A stretch of 64,000 nt of DNA. Source: Nesterenkonia natronophila (lineage in GTDB: Bacteria > Actinomycetota > Actinomycetes > Actinomycetales > Micrococcaceae). Shown piece by piece: positions 32,671 through 41,604 of the stretch (position 1 is the stretch's first letter; each line of letters starts with the position of its first letter). The translations under genes and the position numbers were made by a program. The notes beneath the pieces were generated by a model that saw nothing but the letters and a program-made list of their open reading frames with translations, was not told the DNA's origin and did not search any database. The DNA lies in assembly GCF_003595215.1 (NCBI RefSeq), contig NZ_QYZP01000001.1, forward strand, positions 248,001-312,000. Direction: 5' to 3'.

Positions 32671-34280
32671 TGCCGTCCGCTGAACAGAACCCCGCACCAG
32701 GCACGAGCGTCACAGGGCACAGTGTGGACCAGGATGAGGACGCCGTCGTCATCATCGGCTCTGGAGCCGGGGGAGGGACCCTGGCCTATGAACTCACTGC
32801 GAAGGGAATCCCCGTCGTAGTCCTCGAAGCCGGGCCCTACCTCACCAACGATGACTACGTGAACAATGAGTGGGAAGCGTTCAACCAGATGGCGTGGCTC
32901 GACCCCCGAACCACTTCTGGGTCCTGGCGAATTGCCCGGGACTTCCCCAACCTCCCCGCTTGGATTGTCAAGGCCGTGGGCGGGACCACGACCCACTGGT
33001 CCGGTGCAACCCCGCGATTCAAGGAGCACGAGTTCAAGACCCGCAGCGTCTACGGAAGGGTCGATGACGCCAACCTCCTGGACTGGCCGATCGGACTCGA
33101 GGACTTGGCTCCCTACTACGACCGGGCCGAGAAGGCAATGGGCTCCACCCACGTCCATGGGCGGCCCCCGCTTCCTGCGAACAACAACTACAAGGTGCTC
33201 GCCAACGGTGCCGAACGCGCCGGCTATAGGTTTTACGCCACCGGACCTTACGCGACGAACGCCGAAGAGTATGATGGCCGACCGGCATCCATCCAAGACG
33301 GGTTCAACTTTCAAGGGGACAAGAACCGATCCAAATGGTCCACTCTGGTCCGGGAGATACCGCGCGCCGAGCAGACCGGTCTGCTGGACCTGCGCCCTGA
33401 GTCCCAGGCTGTGCAGATCACTCACGACGCACAGGGTAGAGCCGACGCCGTTCTCTACCTCGATAAGGAGGGCAACCTTCACCGCCAGGCGGCCAAAGTC
33501 GTCTGCGTCGCGGCGAACTCAATCGAAACCCCAAGGCTGCTGCTGCTCTCCGCGACACCGAGTTTCCCGGACGGCCTGGCCAACTCCTCCGGGCAGGTCG
33601 GCCGCAACTACATGCGCCACCTCACCGGAACAGTCTGGGGTCATTTCGACAAGCCGGTGCGCATGTACCGTGGTGAGACCATGGCCGGCCTCATCGGGGA
33701 CGAGTCGCTCCACGACCCCGACCGTGGGTTCGCAGGGGGGTACTACCTGGAGACGATTGCGCTGGGACCGGCCTTCATGGCGGCGTTCGTAGAGCCAGGT
33801 GCTTGGGGCCCGGACTTCACGAAACTGCTGGATGCCTACACCAACACCGCAGGCATGTGGATTGTTGGCGAGGACATGCCGCAGGAGACTAACCGAGTGA
33901 CCCTCAACACCACCGTGAAGGACCTCAATGGTCTGCCCGTGCCCAATGTCCACTATGACGATCACCCCAACGACGTCGCGATGCGTGAACACGCCTACGC
34001 AGCGGGGGAGAAGGTCTATGGAGCCGTGGGAGCGCAGTCGACACACCGCACACCGCCCTATCCGGCCACGCATAACCTGGGAACCGCAAGGATGAGTGAA
34101 CGTCAGGAGGACGGGGTGGTGGACCGCTGGGGTCGAGCCCATGATGTGAGTAATCTGTTCATCTCAGATGGTTCTAGTTTTACCAGCGGCGCCGCGGCGA
34201 ACCCCACCCTGACGATTGTGGCCCTGGCAATCCGGCAGGCTGAGTACATCGCTGAAGAGCTCAAAGCCCAACGGATCTGA
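32670..34280 (+). CDS. GMC family oxidoreductase
   Basis: A 536-residue FAD enzyme. VVIIGSGAGGGTLAYELTAKG (residues 25-45) binds ADP of FAD, GGTTTHWSGATPRF is the GMC motif near residue 110, VVCVAANSIETPRLLLLSA matches PROSITE GMC signature 2, and the C-terminal HNLGTARM plus FISDGSSFTSGAAANPTLTIVALAIR holds the active-site His and Asn. The arrangement with a subunit-3-like partner matches gluconate/2-keto-gluconate-type dehydrogenases, but no cytochrome c subunit is encoded, so the electron acceptor differs. It is co-transcribed with the next, FAD/Fe-S gene, two bases away. Confidence 0.88.
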   Translation: MPSAEQNPAPGTSVTGHSVDQDEDAVVIIGSGAGGGTLAYELTAKGIPVVVLEAGPYLTNDDYVNNEWEAFNQMAWLDPRTTSGSWRIARDFPNLPAWIVKAVGGTTTHWSGATPRFKEHEFKTRSVYGRVDDANLLDWPIGLEDLAPYYDRAEKAMGSTHVHGRPPLPANNNYKVLANGAERAGYRFYATGPYATNAEEYDGRPASIQDGFNFQGDKNRSKWSTLVREIPRAEQTGLLDLRPESQAVQITHDAQGRADAVLYLDKEGNLHRQAAKVVCVAANSIETPRLLLLSATPSFPDGLANSSGQVGRNYMRHLTGTVWGHFDKPVRMYRGETMAGLIGDESLHDPDRGFAGGYYLETIALGPAFMAAFVEPGAWGPDFTKLLDAYTNTAGMWIVGEDMPQETNRVTLNTTVKDLNGLPVPNVHYDDHPNDVAMREHAYAAGEKVYGAVGAQSTHRTPPYPATHNLGTARMSERQEDGVVDRWGRAHDVSNLFISDGSSFTSGAAANPTLTIVALAIRQAEYIAEELKAQRI

Positions 34281-34282
34281 GG

Positions 34283-37189
34283 GTGCGGACTCCTATGAGC
34301 CGATCGCGCCCATCGGGTTCCACCACTCTGCCGGAGACTCCCGCCGACCTCGTAGACGTGCTGCGAAACGCCGCAGGCGAGGTCGGCGTGCGTGCCACGG
34401 ACCGTCTAGCCGCTGCTCATGACGCCTCGCACTACCTGTTGACGCCGCAGGCCGTGGTGCGGCCGAGCTCGAACGCAGAGATGGCCCAGCTCTTTGTCGC
34501 AGCCCACCGCGAAGGCATGGCTGTGACCTTCCGCTCGGGGGGCACGAGTCTGTCTGGTCAGGCGGTGACAGACCAATTGCTGGTTGATGTACGTCGACAT
34601 TTCGGCGCGATTGAAGTCCTCGACGACGGCGCCCGGGTCCGTTGTGGCCCCGGGGCGGTACTGAGGCAGGTCAACGCCCGCCTTCTGCGCTACGGCCGCA
34701 AGCTTGGGCCAGATCCGGCCAGTGAGATCGCCTGCACGATCGGCGGCGTGGTGGCCAACAACTCCTCCGGGATGGCATGTGGGATTGAGACGAATACCTA
34801 TCAGACCCTGGATTCATCCGTGCTGGTGCTGCCCAGCGGAACGGTGGTGGATACGGCGTCGTCCCAGGCAGATGCTCATCTGGCGCGCGATGAGCCTGAG
34901 CTGCATGCGGGTCTGGCGGCGTTGCGGGACCAGCTGCGCTCAGATCCGCGGTGCGTGGAACGCATTCAGCAGCTGCACTCGCTGAAGAACACGATGGGTT
35001 ACGGGCTCAACTCTTTCCTGGACCATACTGAGCCGGTGCGGATCCTGGAGCATCTGGTGATCGGCAGCGAAGGCACGTTGGCGTTCCTCGGAGAAGCGAC
35101 GTACCGCACGGTGCCGATCAGGCCGCATGTGGCCACTGGGTTGTTGATCTACCCTGATCTGGCGTCGGCGACCGCTAGCCTGCCCGATCTGGTGAGTGCG
35201 AAGCTGGCCACAGTGGAGCTCATGGACGCCACGAGTCTTCGGGTCTCCCAACGGGACCCGAAATCCCCGGACGTGATCCGGGAGCTGAGCGTAGAGAACC
35301 ACTGTGCGCTGTTGGTGGAGTTTCAAGAGTCTGATGCGCAGGCACTGCAGGACAGAATCGACTCAGCAGCCCCGATGTGGGACGCGCTTCCGCTGACAGT
35401 GCCGGCACAGTTGACCACGGATGCGGAGGACCGGGCGGCCTTCTGGCGGACCCGAAAAGGTCTCTTCGCCGCTGTGGCGGGCAACCGACCCCCCGGCACA
35501 ACAGCACTCCTGGAGGACATTGCAGTACCCGTGGAGCTGCTCGGGGAAACGTGTGAGGCCTTGAGCCAGCTCTTTGCCGCACACAACTACCGTGACGCGG
35601 TGATCTTCGGTCACGCCAAAGACGGAAACATTCACTTCATGGTGACGGAGTCGTTCACCGATGACTCCCAGGACGGTGTGGAGCGCTACGCTCAGTTCAC
35701 TGAAGAAATGGTGGAGTGCGTACTCGCTCGGGGAGGAACGCTGAAGGCTGAGCATGGCACTGGCCGCATCATGGCGCCCTTCGTGCGGCGGCAGGTCGGT
35801 GATGAGCTCTATGCAGTGATGCAGCAGATCAAAGCGCTCGCAGACCCGCAGCAGATCCTCAACCCGGGGGTTCTCCTCACTGAGGATCCCCGGGCGCACC
35901 TCAAGCACCTTAAGACGTCTCCGGTGGTGGAGGAGGAGGTCGACCGGTGTGTGGAATGCGGTTACTGCGAGCCGGTGTGCCCGAGCCGCCAGCTGACCCT
36001 CACGCCTCGGGAACGGATCGTGCTACGCCGCGAAATTGCACGCGCAGAGAACGCCGGAGACACCGCGCTGGCTCACGCGCTCCGGGACGAGTACGACTAT
36101 GACTCCGTCCAAACCTGCGCGGTGGACGGCATGTGTGAAACAGCTTGCCCAGTCTTCATCAACACCGGGGACCTGGTGCGCAGGTTGCGCGCTGAGACCA
36201 GATCGGGGGTTGAGGAGAAACTCTGGAAGGGTGCGGCGATGGGCTGGGATGCCGCTAGTCAGGCCGGAGCGTTGGCGCTGACGGTGGCTGACCGGTTGCC
36301 GCCGGTGGTCCCGCGAACAGGTTCTGACATGGCGCGTCGTGTTCTGGGGTCGGAGGCAGTTCCACGCTGGTCCACTGATTTACCCGCCGGTGGGCGCCGT
36401 CGTGCCGTTGTTCGTGACGCGCAGGCGGAGGTGGTGTGGTTTCCCAGTTGTACGCAGACCCTGTTCGGCACAGAGAGTGGCGGTGGTGTGGGGGCGACCG
36501 GTGTGGGGGAGGCCTTCCAGAAGCTCTGCGCGGCGGCGGGGGTACGTGTCCGCACGCCGGAGTCGATGCCATCACTGTGTTGTGGCACGCCGTGGAAGTC
36601 GAAGGGTTTGAACGCCGGGTATGACCACATGGGACGGAAAGTCTTCCACGCTTTGTGGGAAGCGTCAGAGGGTGGGCGACTGCCGGTGATCAGCGACGCC
36701 AGCTCCTGCACCGAAGGTCTCGAGGCTTTGGTGTCTGGGTTCGGAGAGCATGCGAGCGCGATTGAGGTCGTGGATGCGGTGACATTCGCTGCGCGACGCC
36801 TCCTACCTGACCTGCGGAGACTGGACATGCTTCAGGCACCAGGGCTGGCTTCCTTGACTCTGCATCCGACATGTTCCTCCACGCGCTTAGGGCTCAACTC
36901 GGCGTTCGAGGCCTTGGCGGAAGTTGTGGCGGAGGAAGTGCATGTGCCGGTGGAGTGGGACTGTTGTGCCTACGCTGGCGACCGCGGGATGCTCCACCCG
37001 GAGCTGACAGCCTCGGCCACCAAGGCTGAGGCTGCGGAAGTTCAATCACTGGGTTCTGATGCGCATGCGTCGACGAACCGCACGTGCGAGCTGGGAATGA
37101 CTCGGGCTACCGGCGCGCAGTACCGACACATCTTGGAGTTGCTGAGTTCTGCGGTCCGGTCGGAATCCGACTTAGAGTGTATTCAGTGA
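34283..37189 (+). CDS. FAD-linked oxidase fused to 4Fe-4S and Cys-rich domains
   Basis: A 968-residue fusion. Residues 20-240 are a VAO-type FAD domain (VTFRSGGTSLSGQAVTD, IGGVVANNSSGMACG); 240-530 the FAD-oxidase C-terminal domain (FGHAKDGNIHF, AEHGTGRIMAPF); about 550-640 a dicluster ferredoxin region with CVECGYCEPVCPSR and CAVDGMCETACPVF; and 700-960 the Cys-rich (CCG-like) domain (FPSCTQTLFG, SLCCGTPWKS, WDCCAYAGDRG). This is the layout of bacterial D-2-hydroxyglutarate/D-lactate dehydrogenases of the GlcD-GlcF fused type. It oxidises a 2-hydroxyacid and hands electrons to Fe-S centres. GTG 34283 or ATG 34295 starts it; neither has a good ribosome site. It ends in a 4-bp overlap with the DUF3253 gene. 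Confidence 0.87.
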   Translation: MRTPMSRSRPSGSTTLPETPADLVDVLRNAAGEVGVRATDRLAAAHDASHYLLTPQAVVRPSSNAEMAQLFVAAHREGMAVTFRSGGTSLSGQAVTDQLLVDVRRHFGAIEVLDDGARVRCGPGAVLRQVNARLLRYGRKLGPDPASEIACTIGGVVANNSSGMACGIETNTYQTLDSSVLVLPSGTVVDTASSQADAHLARDEPELHAGLAALRDQLRSDPRCVERIQQLHSLKNTMGYGLNSFLDHTEPVRILEHLVIGSEGTLAFLGEATYRTVPIRPHVATGLLIYPDLASATASLPDLVSAKLATVELMDATSLRVSQRDPKSPDVIRELSVENHCALLVEFQESDAQALQDRIDSAAPMWDALPLTVPAQLTTDAEDRAAFWRTRKGLFAAVAGNRPPGTTALLEDIAVPVELLGETCEALSQLFAAHNYRDAVIFGHAKDGNIHFMVTESFTDDSQDGVERYAQFTEEMVECVLARGGTLKAEHGTGRIMAPFVRRQVGDELYAVMQQIKALADPQQILNPGVLLTEDPRAHLKHLKTSPVVEEEVDRCVECGYCEPVCPSRQLTLTPRERIVLRREIARAENAGDTALAHALRDEYDYDSVQTCAVDGMCETACPVFINTGDLVRRLRAETRSGVEEKLWKGAAMGWDAASQAGALALTVADRLPPVVPRTGSDMARRVLGSEAVPRWSTDLPAGGRRRAVVRDAQAEVVWFPSCTQTLFGTESGGGVGATGVGEAFQKLCAAAGVRVRTPESMPSLCCGTPWKSKGLNAGYDHMGRKVFHALWEASEGGRLPVISDASSCTEGLEALVSGFGEHASAIEVVDAVTFAARRLLPDLRRLDMLQAPGLASLTLHPTCSSTRLGLNSAFEALAEVVAEEVHVPVEWDCCAYAGDRGMLHPELTASATKAEAAEVQSLGSDAHASTNRTCELGMTRATGAQYRHILELLSSAVRSESDLECIQ

Positions 37190-37668
37190 CCGATCAGGAA
37201 AAGAGCGACGATGGCCGCTACATCGTCATCAAGGGCCAGAAATGGCGTGCCTCGGATCCCGCGATTCCCGATCGGCTCCGGGCCGAACTCGTCAAGGAGC
37301 TCATGGCTGCCCGCCGCCTGGTGAAGACCCGTGGCGATGACGTGCGGTTCCGTGTGCACGATGCCAAGGTGGCGCTTGGGGAACGTGGGCAGCCTTGGTG
37401 GGAGCCGACAGACACTGGCCGCAGGGAGCGGGCCGCCGCAACCATTCGGTCTCTGCTGCGCCACCGAGACGGCTCCACCATTTGTCCCAGCGACGCCGCA
37501 CGAGTAGTGGGCGGCCAAGCCTGGCGGTCGATAATGCCGCTGGTCCGCGAGGTGGCAAGTGAGATGTGCCAGAAGGGGCAGATTCGAATCACGCAGAAGG
37601 GCGAATCGGTCGGGATCGATGTGCGCGGCCCAGTCCGGCTGGGAGCCGGAGAGCAGCTCAAATCCTAG
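37186..37668 (+). CDS. DUF3253 domain protein
   Basis: A 160-residue protein. The first 85 residues are basic (YIVIKGQKWRASDPAIPDRLRAELVKELMAARRLVK resembles a small DUF that precedes DUF3253 in other proteins). Residues 90-150 fit DUF3253: IRSLLRHRDGSTICPSDAARVV, WRSIMPLVREVASEMCQKGQIRITQKG, which looks like a winged helix. GTG 37186 overlaps the previous stop by 4 bp (GTGA), so it is translationally coupled to the FAD/Fe-S gene. Function unknown. Confidence 0.8.
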   Translation: MTDQEKSDDGRYIVIKGQKWRASDPAIPDRLRAELVKELMAARRLVKTRGDDVRFRVHDAKVALGERGQPWWEPTDTGRRERAAATIRSLLRHRDGSTICPSDAARVVGGQAWRSIMPLVREVASEMCQKGQIRITQKGESVGIDVRGPVRLGAGEQLKS

Positions 37669-37696
37669 GTCGACGCCCCGCTGCGCTCGCAGGCCT

Positions 37697-38158
37697 TCAG
37701 TGAGCTTGAATCTTCAGCCTGTTGTCGAGCGACCTCACGATGGAGGACGCCCAGGTCGCTAGGCCTGCTTGTTTCTTCTCGGCAAGGGATCCGACGTGCC
37801 CGGTGAGGATGGCAGTATGACCGATAATGGTGATGCGGATGGCGCTGGAATCGAGCATTGGATTACGCAACATGGCATGCCGTATGTGCTGCTCAGCGTT
37901 CTTGATGGGGGAGCGGATGATGAGGGTGATGCGGTTGTCCACCGACTCCACGTCATCTAGTCGCCGTATCGCTTCTTCGGCCGCGTCGCGCTGCAGGTAG
38001 GAATCCACCGCGCCGGTCAGTGTGACATGGCGACCGCTGATGTGCGCCATGACAGCGTTGGGGACCATGGGAGAGCGTCTCAGAGTGCGGTTGACGATCT
38101 CCGTGAAGTCACCATCAGTAATCCTCTGCGAGGTCGTCGGGGTGGGACTGTTAAACAT
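37697..38158 (-). CDS. Two-BON-domain stress protein
   Basis: A 153-residue cytoplasmic-looking protein with two BON repeats: residues 18-85 (NAVMAHISGRHVTLTGAVDSYLQRDAAEEAIRRLDDVESVDNRI split around 35-77) and 88-150 (IRITIIGHTAILTGHVGSLAEKKQAG). BON domains bind lipids or peptidoglycan-linked partners and are common in osmotic-stress proteins, but there is no signal peptide here. A DevR-like box lies 77-90 bases upstream of the ATG, and a universal stress protein gene precedes it on the same strand, so induction by low oxygen or stress is a fair guess. Confidence 0.82.
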   Translation of the reverse strand: MFNSPTPTTSQRITDGDFTEIVNRTLRRSPMVPNAVMAHISGRHVTLTGAVDSYLQRDAAEEAIRRLDDVESVDNRITLIIRSPIKNAEQHIRHAMLRNPMLDSSAIRITIIGHTAILTGHVGSLAEKKQAGLATWASSIVRSLDNRLKIQAH

Positions 38159-38234
38159 GGGGCAATAGCCTCCTGTGGTCCTCGGTCTGGATTAGGGTGC
38201 TTCCAGACTGGACCAGTTTGGGCGGGGTTGAGTA

Positions 38235-38248
38235 GGGTCCAAAGTCCC
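38235..38248 (-). promoter_or_regulatory. DevR/DosR-like box upstream of the BON gene
   Basis: On the minus strand GGGACTTTGGACCC lies 77 bases before the BON start. It fits the core of the mycobacterial DevR consensus GGGACTWWAGTCCC at 12 of 14 positions. A DevS/DevR-like pair is encoded at 54.7-57.1 kb. Confidence 0.5.
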
Positions 38249-38335
38249 ATGGGCCGTCGGGTCGTCAGATCAGCCGCCCTCGGAACCCTCTCTGAGCTTC
38301 CGCTCCGGATACGCCCCCGTCGAATCCTCCCTGAG

Positions 38336-39382
38336 TCACTTCTGGTGGGATGTGGGGACCACCAAGACAGGGCAGGCTGAGCGGTTTAGTACCGCTTGGC
38401 TCACGGAGCCGAGCAGCAGCCCGGCGAACCCGCCGTGCCCTCGAGTCCCGACTGCCACGAGTGCTGCGGTCCGAGAGGCCTCCGCAAGGACCCCTGCCGG
38501 TGATCCGTTGAAGAACTGCCATCTGACCGCCATTCCGGGGTTCTTGTCCCCCAGCTCGCCTGCAAGTCTCTCCATGTGGTCGATGTATCCGCGGCGAATG
38601 TTCGACACTTCGATGCGGTGGTGCTCAGCATCGGGGTACCAACCGTGCGCATTCAAGGTCTCTGCGGCGATGAGGGTCAGTGGGCGATCTGTCAGCGCAG
38701 CAGCTTCTGCGGCCAGGTGCACAACCTCCGTCGCTGCGGCTCTGACATCGACCCCGACCACAATTTCGGAGTCAAAGTTGAGCTCCTCGGCCACGTTGGC
38801 GAAGGTGCGGCGGTGATCTTGCTGGGGGACGGACTGCTCCAGCACAGAGAGCGGCTCGTCCGCGGCCTCGTCCCCGCTGGCCAGGTGTTGAGAGGGGGCG
38901 AGCAGCTCTTCGGCGAACTCACTCTCCCACTTCTCCGGCACAACAAGTGTGGGACAGTGCGCGTGCGCGGCGAGCTTTGCTGAGGAGCTGCCCAACAGTC
39001 TTCCGGCAAAGCGATTCCGGCCTCTCTTGCCCACTATGGCCAGATGCGCGGAGCGACTTTCCTCGACTAGGACTCTGCCGGCATCCCCTTCAAAGGTTCG
39101 GGTGGTGGCATCGACGCCTGCCTCCGATGCTCGCGCGGAGTAGTGGTCTAGGCGGGCCTGCACCTCGTCGGCGGCACCGTGCAGGTAGTACTCCAGGGCT
39201 CGAGGATTGTATTCGTCGATCACCACTGGTCTCATAAAGGCTCCCACCAGGCGGAGCGGCCAGTTCCGCTGTTGGGCCACCATCAGCGCTGCGACAAACG
39301 CGCGATCCGCGGCGGGCGATCCGTCGAGGCCCACCAAGACGCCAGGTGCATGGTCCTCATCCATTCCATGTGTGTGTGCCAT
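38336..39382 (-). CDS. Tandem universal stress protein
   Basis: A 348-residue protein with two Usp domains. Domain 1 (about 10-150) has GVLVGLDGSPAADRAFVAAL and the ATP loop IVGKRGRNRFAGRLLGSSSAKLAAHAHCPTLVV; domain 2 (about 190-345) has IVVGVDVRAAATEVVHLAAE and VAVGTRGHGGFAGLLLGSVSQAVLNRSACPVLVV. Both keep the G-x2-G-x9-G-[S] nucleotide-binding pattern. Two-domain Usps like M. tuberculosis Rv2623 bind ATP and help set growth arrest. ATG 39382 is a fair start; ATG 39364 and TTG 39403 are possible. Confidence 0.85.
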   Translation of the reverse strand: MAHTHGMDEDHAPGVLVGLDGSPAADRAFVAALMVAQQRNWPLRLVGAFMRPVVIDEYNPRALEYYLHGAADEVQARLDHYSARASEAGVDATTRTFEGDAGRVLVEESRSAHLAIVGKRGRNRFAGRLLGSSSAKLAAHAHCPTLVVPEKWESEFAEELLAPSQHLASGDEAADEPLSVLEQSVPQQDHRRTFANVAEELNFDSEIVVGVDVRAAATEVVHLAAEAAALTDRPLTLIAAETLNAHGWYPDAEHHRIEVSNIRRGYIDHMERLAGELGDKNPGMAVRWQFFNGSPAGVLAEASRTAALVAVGTRGHGGFAGLLLGSVSQAVLNRSACPVLVVPTSHQK

Positions 39383-39474
39383 ACCGTAACGATACGACTG
39401 CAAGAGGAACTTGGAAAGAGTTTCTTACCAGCTTCTGTGGGATTTATAGAATGACAATTATTGCGATGTCGCCT

Positions 39475-40134
39475 TCATCGATTGTCAGTGGGGGCAGCAC
39501 GTCCATCAATGGAGTTGGTGGCTGCGTCTATTCGCGCCATGGCGTCATCGAACCGGTGGACAGTAGTCCAGAGTTCCGGGTGTTGCTCCCGGACCTCCTC
39601 TAGATTCAAACCGCCAGCCCGGAGGGTCCCCAAATCGAAACTCACGTTGGTGCGGGCACCTGCCACGGCGGCCCGCAGCGCACCGAAGGCGACCACGACG
39701 TCGGCGACCAGAGCGGAGTTGCCGTTCTCGGTGAGCCAGGTCAGGTCGTCGATCGCGCCGATCGCGTGCTCCCCCAGCACCGCCGAAGACTCAGCTGCCT
39801 CAACAGAGGCCTTGCGGATCGCTTCGTCGCGTGCCCGGCCGCGCTCCAGCTTGAAGGCGGCTCCAAAGGCGTGGGATGCCGCGGCGTCGTCGTCAGCCAG
39901 CTGCAAAGCTGTCTGCCTCAGGTTCTGCGCTCTGATGAGGACACTGTTGAGCTGATCCTCCTCACCAGCGTCCGGTTCGGTGTAACCGGCCACCATGGAA
40001 GTCAATGATGCGGCGAGGGAGAGCATGACCCCGGCCCCCGCCCCGCCACCGGGGGCACCGATGGGTTCTCCCAGGGCGCGAGTCCAATCCGCGACCGTCG
40101 ATTCCTGTGTGGTGATCTGCTCAGAGGTACCCAT
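39475..40134 (-). CDS. Cyclodeaminase/cyclohydrolase family protein (FTCD_C-like)
   Basis: A 219-residue all-helical protein. GAPGGGAGAGVMLSLAASLTSMVAGYT at residues 28-54 is the FTCD_C/FchA signature, followed by RAQNLRQTALQLADDDAAASHAFGAAFKL and VVAFGALRAAVAGARTNVSFDLGTL. The family releases ammonia from 5-formimino-tetrahydrofolate or hydrolyses methenyl-tetrahydrofolate. It is a stand-alone domain with no formiminotransferase half. The hut genes in this window use the HutG route, which makes formamide and does not need it, so its true role is unclear. The start is ATG 40134 (GTG 40137 possible), just after the phospholipase-D-type gene. Confidence 0.8.
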   Translation of the reverse strand: MGTSEQITTQESTVADWTRALGEPIGAPGGGAGAGVMLSLAASLTSMVAGYTEPDAGEEDQLNSVLIRAQNLRQTALQLADDDAAASHAFGAAFKLERGRARDEAIRKASVEAAESSAVLGEHAIGAIDDLTWLTENGNSALVADVVVAFGALRAAVAGARTNVSFDLGTLRAGGLNLEEVREQHPELWTTVHRFDDAMARIDAATNSIDGRAAPTDNR

Positions 40135-40146
40135 CACCCCAGTGTG

Positions 40147-41412
40147 TCAGAGGACCGGACGCAGAGGCTTCAGTGCCAATTCCGTCACCCTCGCCATGGG
40201 GTGGCGTGCTCGCCACGCCTGGGGCCGGACATCCTCGCAGTGTGCCATGTCGCTGCGAAAGACTCTCTCCATCTCCTGGGCGAACCCGGGATCAACGACC
40301 TCAACATTGGACTCGTAGTTGAATGACAGCGAGAGGCGGTCGATGTTGGCGGTGCCGATAGTGGACCACTCTCCATCAATGGTGGCGGTCTTTGAATGCA
40401 TCATGCTGCTGGCATAGAGCAGGATGGTGATGCCGGCGTCGAGCATCTGGCCGAAGAAGCCTCGGGAGACCCAGTCGGCAATCACATGGTTCGACTCCTT
40501 CGGCACCATCACTTGGACATCGACGCCTCGCTCTGCAGCGAGAATCAGCGCCCTGAGGATCTGCTGATCCGGAATGAAGTACGGTGTGGAGATCCAAATC
40601 CGGTTCTGCGCTCGCTCGATCGCCTTGAGGTACATGTTCCGAACCGGGTAGACGAGGTCCACAGGCATATTCGCCACCACCCGCACTGTGGGGTTCCAGC
40701 TGTCCGGGGCTGTCCAGGGCACTTGATCCGCGGGGTCGCGACCCTCATTCCAGAGCCGAGCGACCGTCTGCCGGAGTCCCCAGACTGCTGGTCCGGCGGC
40801 ACGCAGATGAGTGTCCCGCCATTTCCGTGCGTAGAGGCGGCCGATGTTGTAGCCCCCGACGAACCCGATTTCGTCGTCGACAACCAAAATCTTGGAGTGG
40901 TTGAACCCTGTGGAGCGCAGCGGCGCCTTCCAGAAACTTCTCCCAGCGGCAGGCATGCGGTAGATGTGGACGTCATCAGTCAGCTGACGGTAGAACGATG
41001 GAGGTACCACCAGGTTGGCGAATCCGTCATAGATGATGAAGACATCCACGCCGCGCGCGGCAGCGGCGTTGAAGGCATCGATGAACTGCTGCCCCACCTC
41101 ATCGCTCTTCCAGATATAGGTCTTCATCAGGATCGAGTGCTGTGCGGCGTTTATGGCCTTCAGCATGTCCCCGTAGAGGGCTTCGCCGTCGGTGTAAATG
41201 GTGAGTGATGATTCTTCCACGTGGGACTCAAAGGTGCCGGGCCGGGGCGCGTTGCGCTCTTTGCGTTTGCTCCGCTTCAGCAGGTCCAGCGTCACCACGG
41301 ACACTGCGGCACTCAGTGGCACCCCTACCGCCGTTCCCGCCAGGGCCAGGCTTAGTGACTTGGGCGAACTCTTGCGGCGGCCGAGGCGCCTTCTCATTCT
41401 GGAACGACTCAT
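40147..41412 (-). CDS. Phospholipase D-type protein, cardiolipin-synthase-like
   Basis: A 421-residue protein. One N-terminal hydrophobic segment (residues 15-45, after a very basic RRRLGRRKSSPKS) anchors it. Two HKD motifs follow: NHSKILVVDDEIGFVGG near 170 and MHSKTATIDGEWSTIGTAN near 345, each with His-x-Lys-x4-Asp. This is the bacterial cardiolipin synthase (ClsA/ClsB) arrangement, where two phosphatidylglycerols form cardiolipin or, in ClsC-type enzymes, other donors are used. The single anchor suggests a ClsB-like form. It lies nine bases upstream of the cyclodeaminase-like gene. Confidence 0.88.
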   Translation of the reverse strand: MSRSRMRRRLGRRKSSPKSLSLALAGTAVGVPLSAAVSVVTLDLLKRSKRKERNAPRPGTFESHVEESSLTIYTDGEALYGDMLKAINAAQHSILMKTYIWKSDEVGQQFIDAFNAAAARGVDVFIIYDGFANLVVPPSFYRQLTDDVHIYRMPAAGRSFWKAPLRSTGFNHSKILVVDDEIGFVGGYNIGRLYARKWRDTHLRAAGPAVWGLRQTVARLWNEGRDPADQVPWTAPDSWNPTVRVVANMPVDLVYPVRNMYLKAIERAQNRIWISTPYFIPDQQILRALILAAERGVDVQVMVPKESNHVIADWVSRGFFGQMLDAGITILLYASSMMHSKTATIDGEWSTIGTANIDRLSLSFNYESNVEVVDPGFAQEMERVFRSDMAHCEDVRPQAWRARHPMARVTELALKPLRPVL

Positions 41413-41604
41413 GAGCCCACCCTAATGTGCCGGAGTGAAGACGCCGGGTGAGTGGCATCGGAACCGGCCCTGACCCCTCTTTGTGGCTCCGCCAGGTTCG
41501 CAGCCAAGGAATGATGCAGGACGCCGAGAGGTTGACTGTGGAGAAATGTCTCGAGGAGTTCGTCCGTTGCGGGCTTCCCGTTCAACCATAGGTCGGAGAA
41601 CAAC

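Noticed and set aside
32625..33482. 285-codon open frame on the - strand
   Set aside because: Antisense to the GMC oxidoreductase; no motifs and His/Arg/Gly-biased composition.
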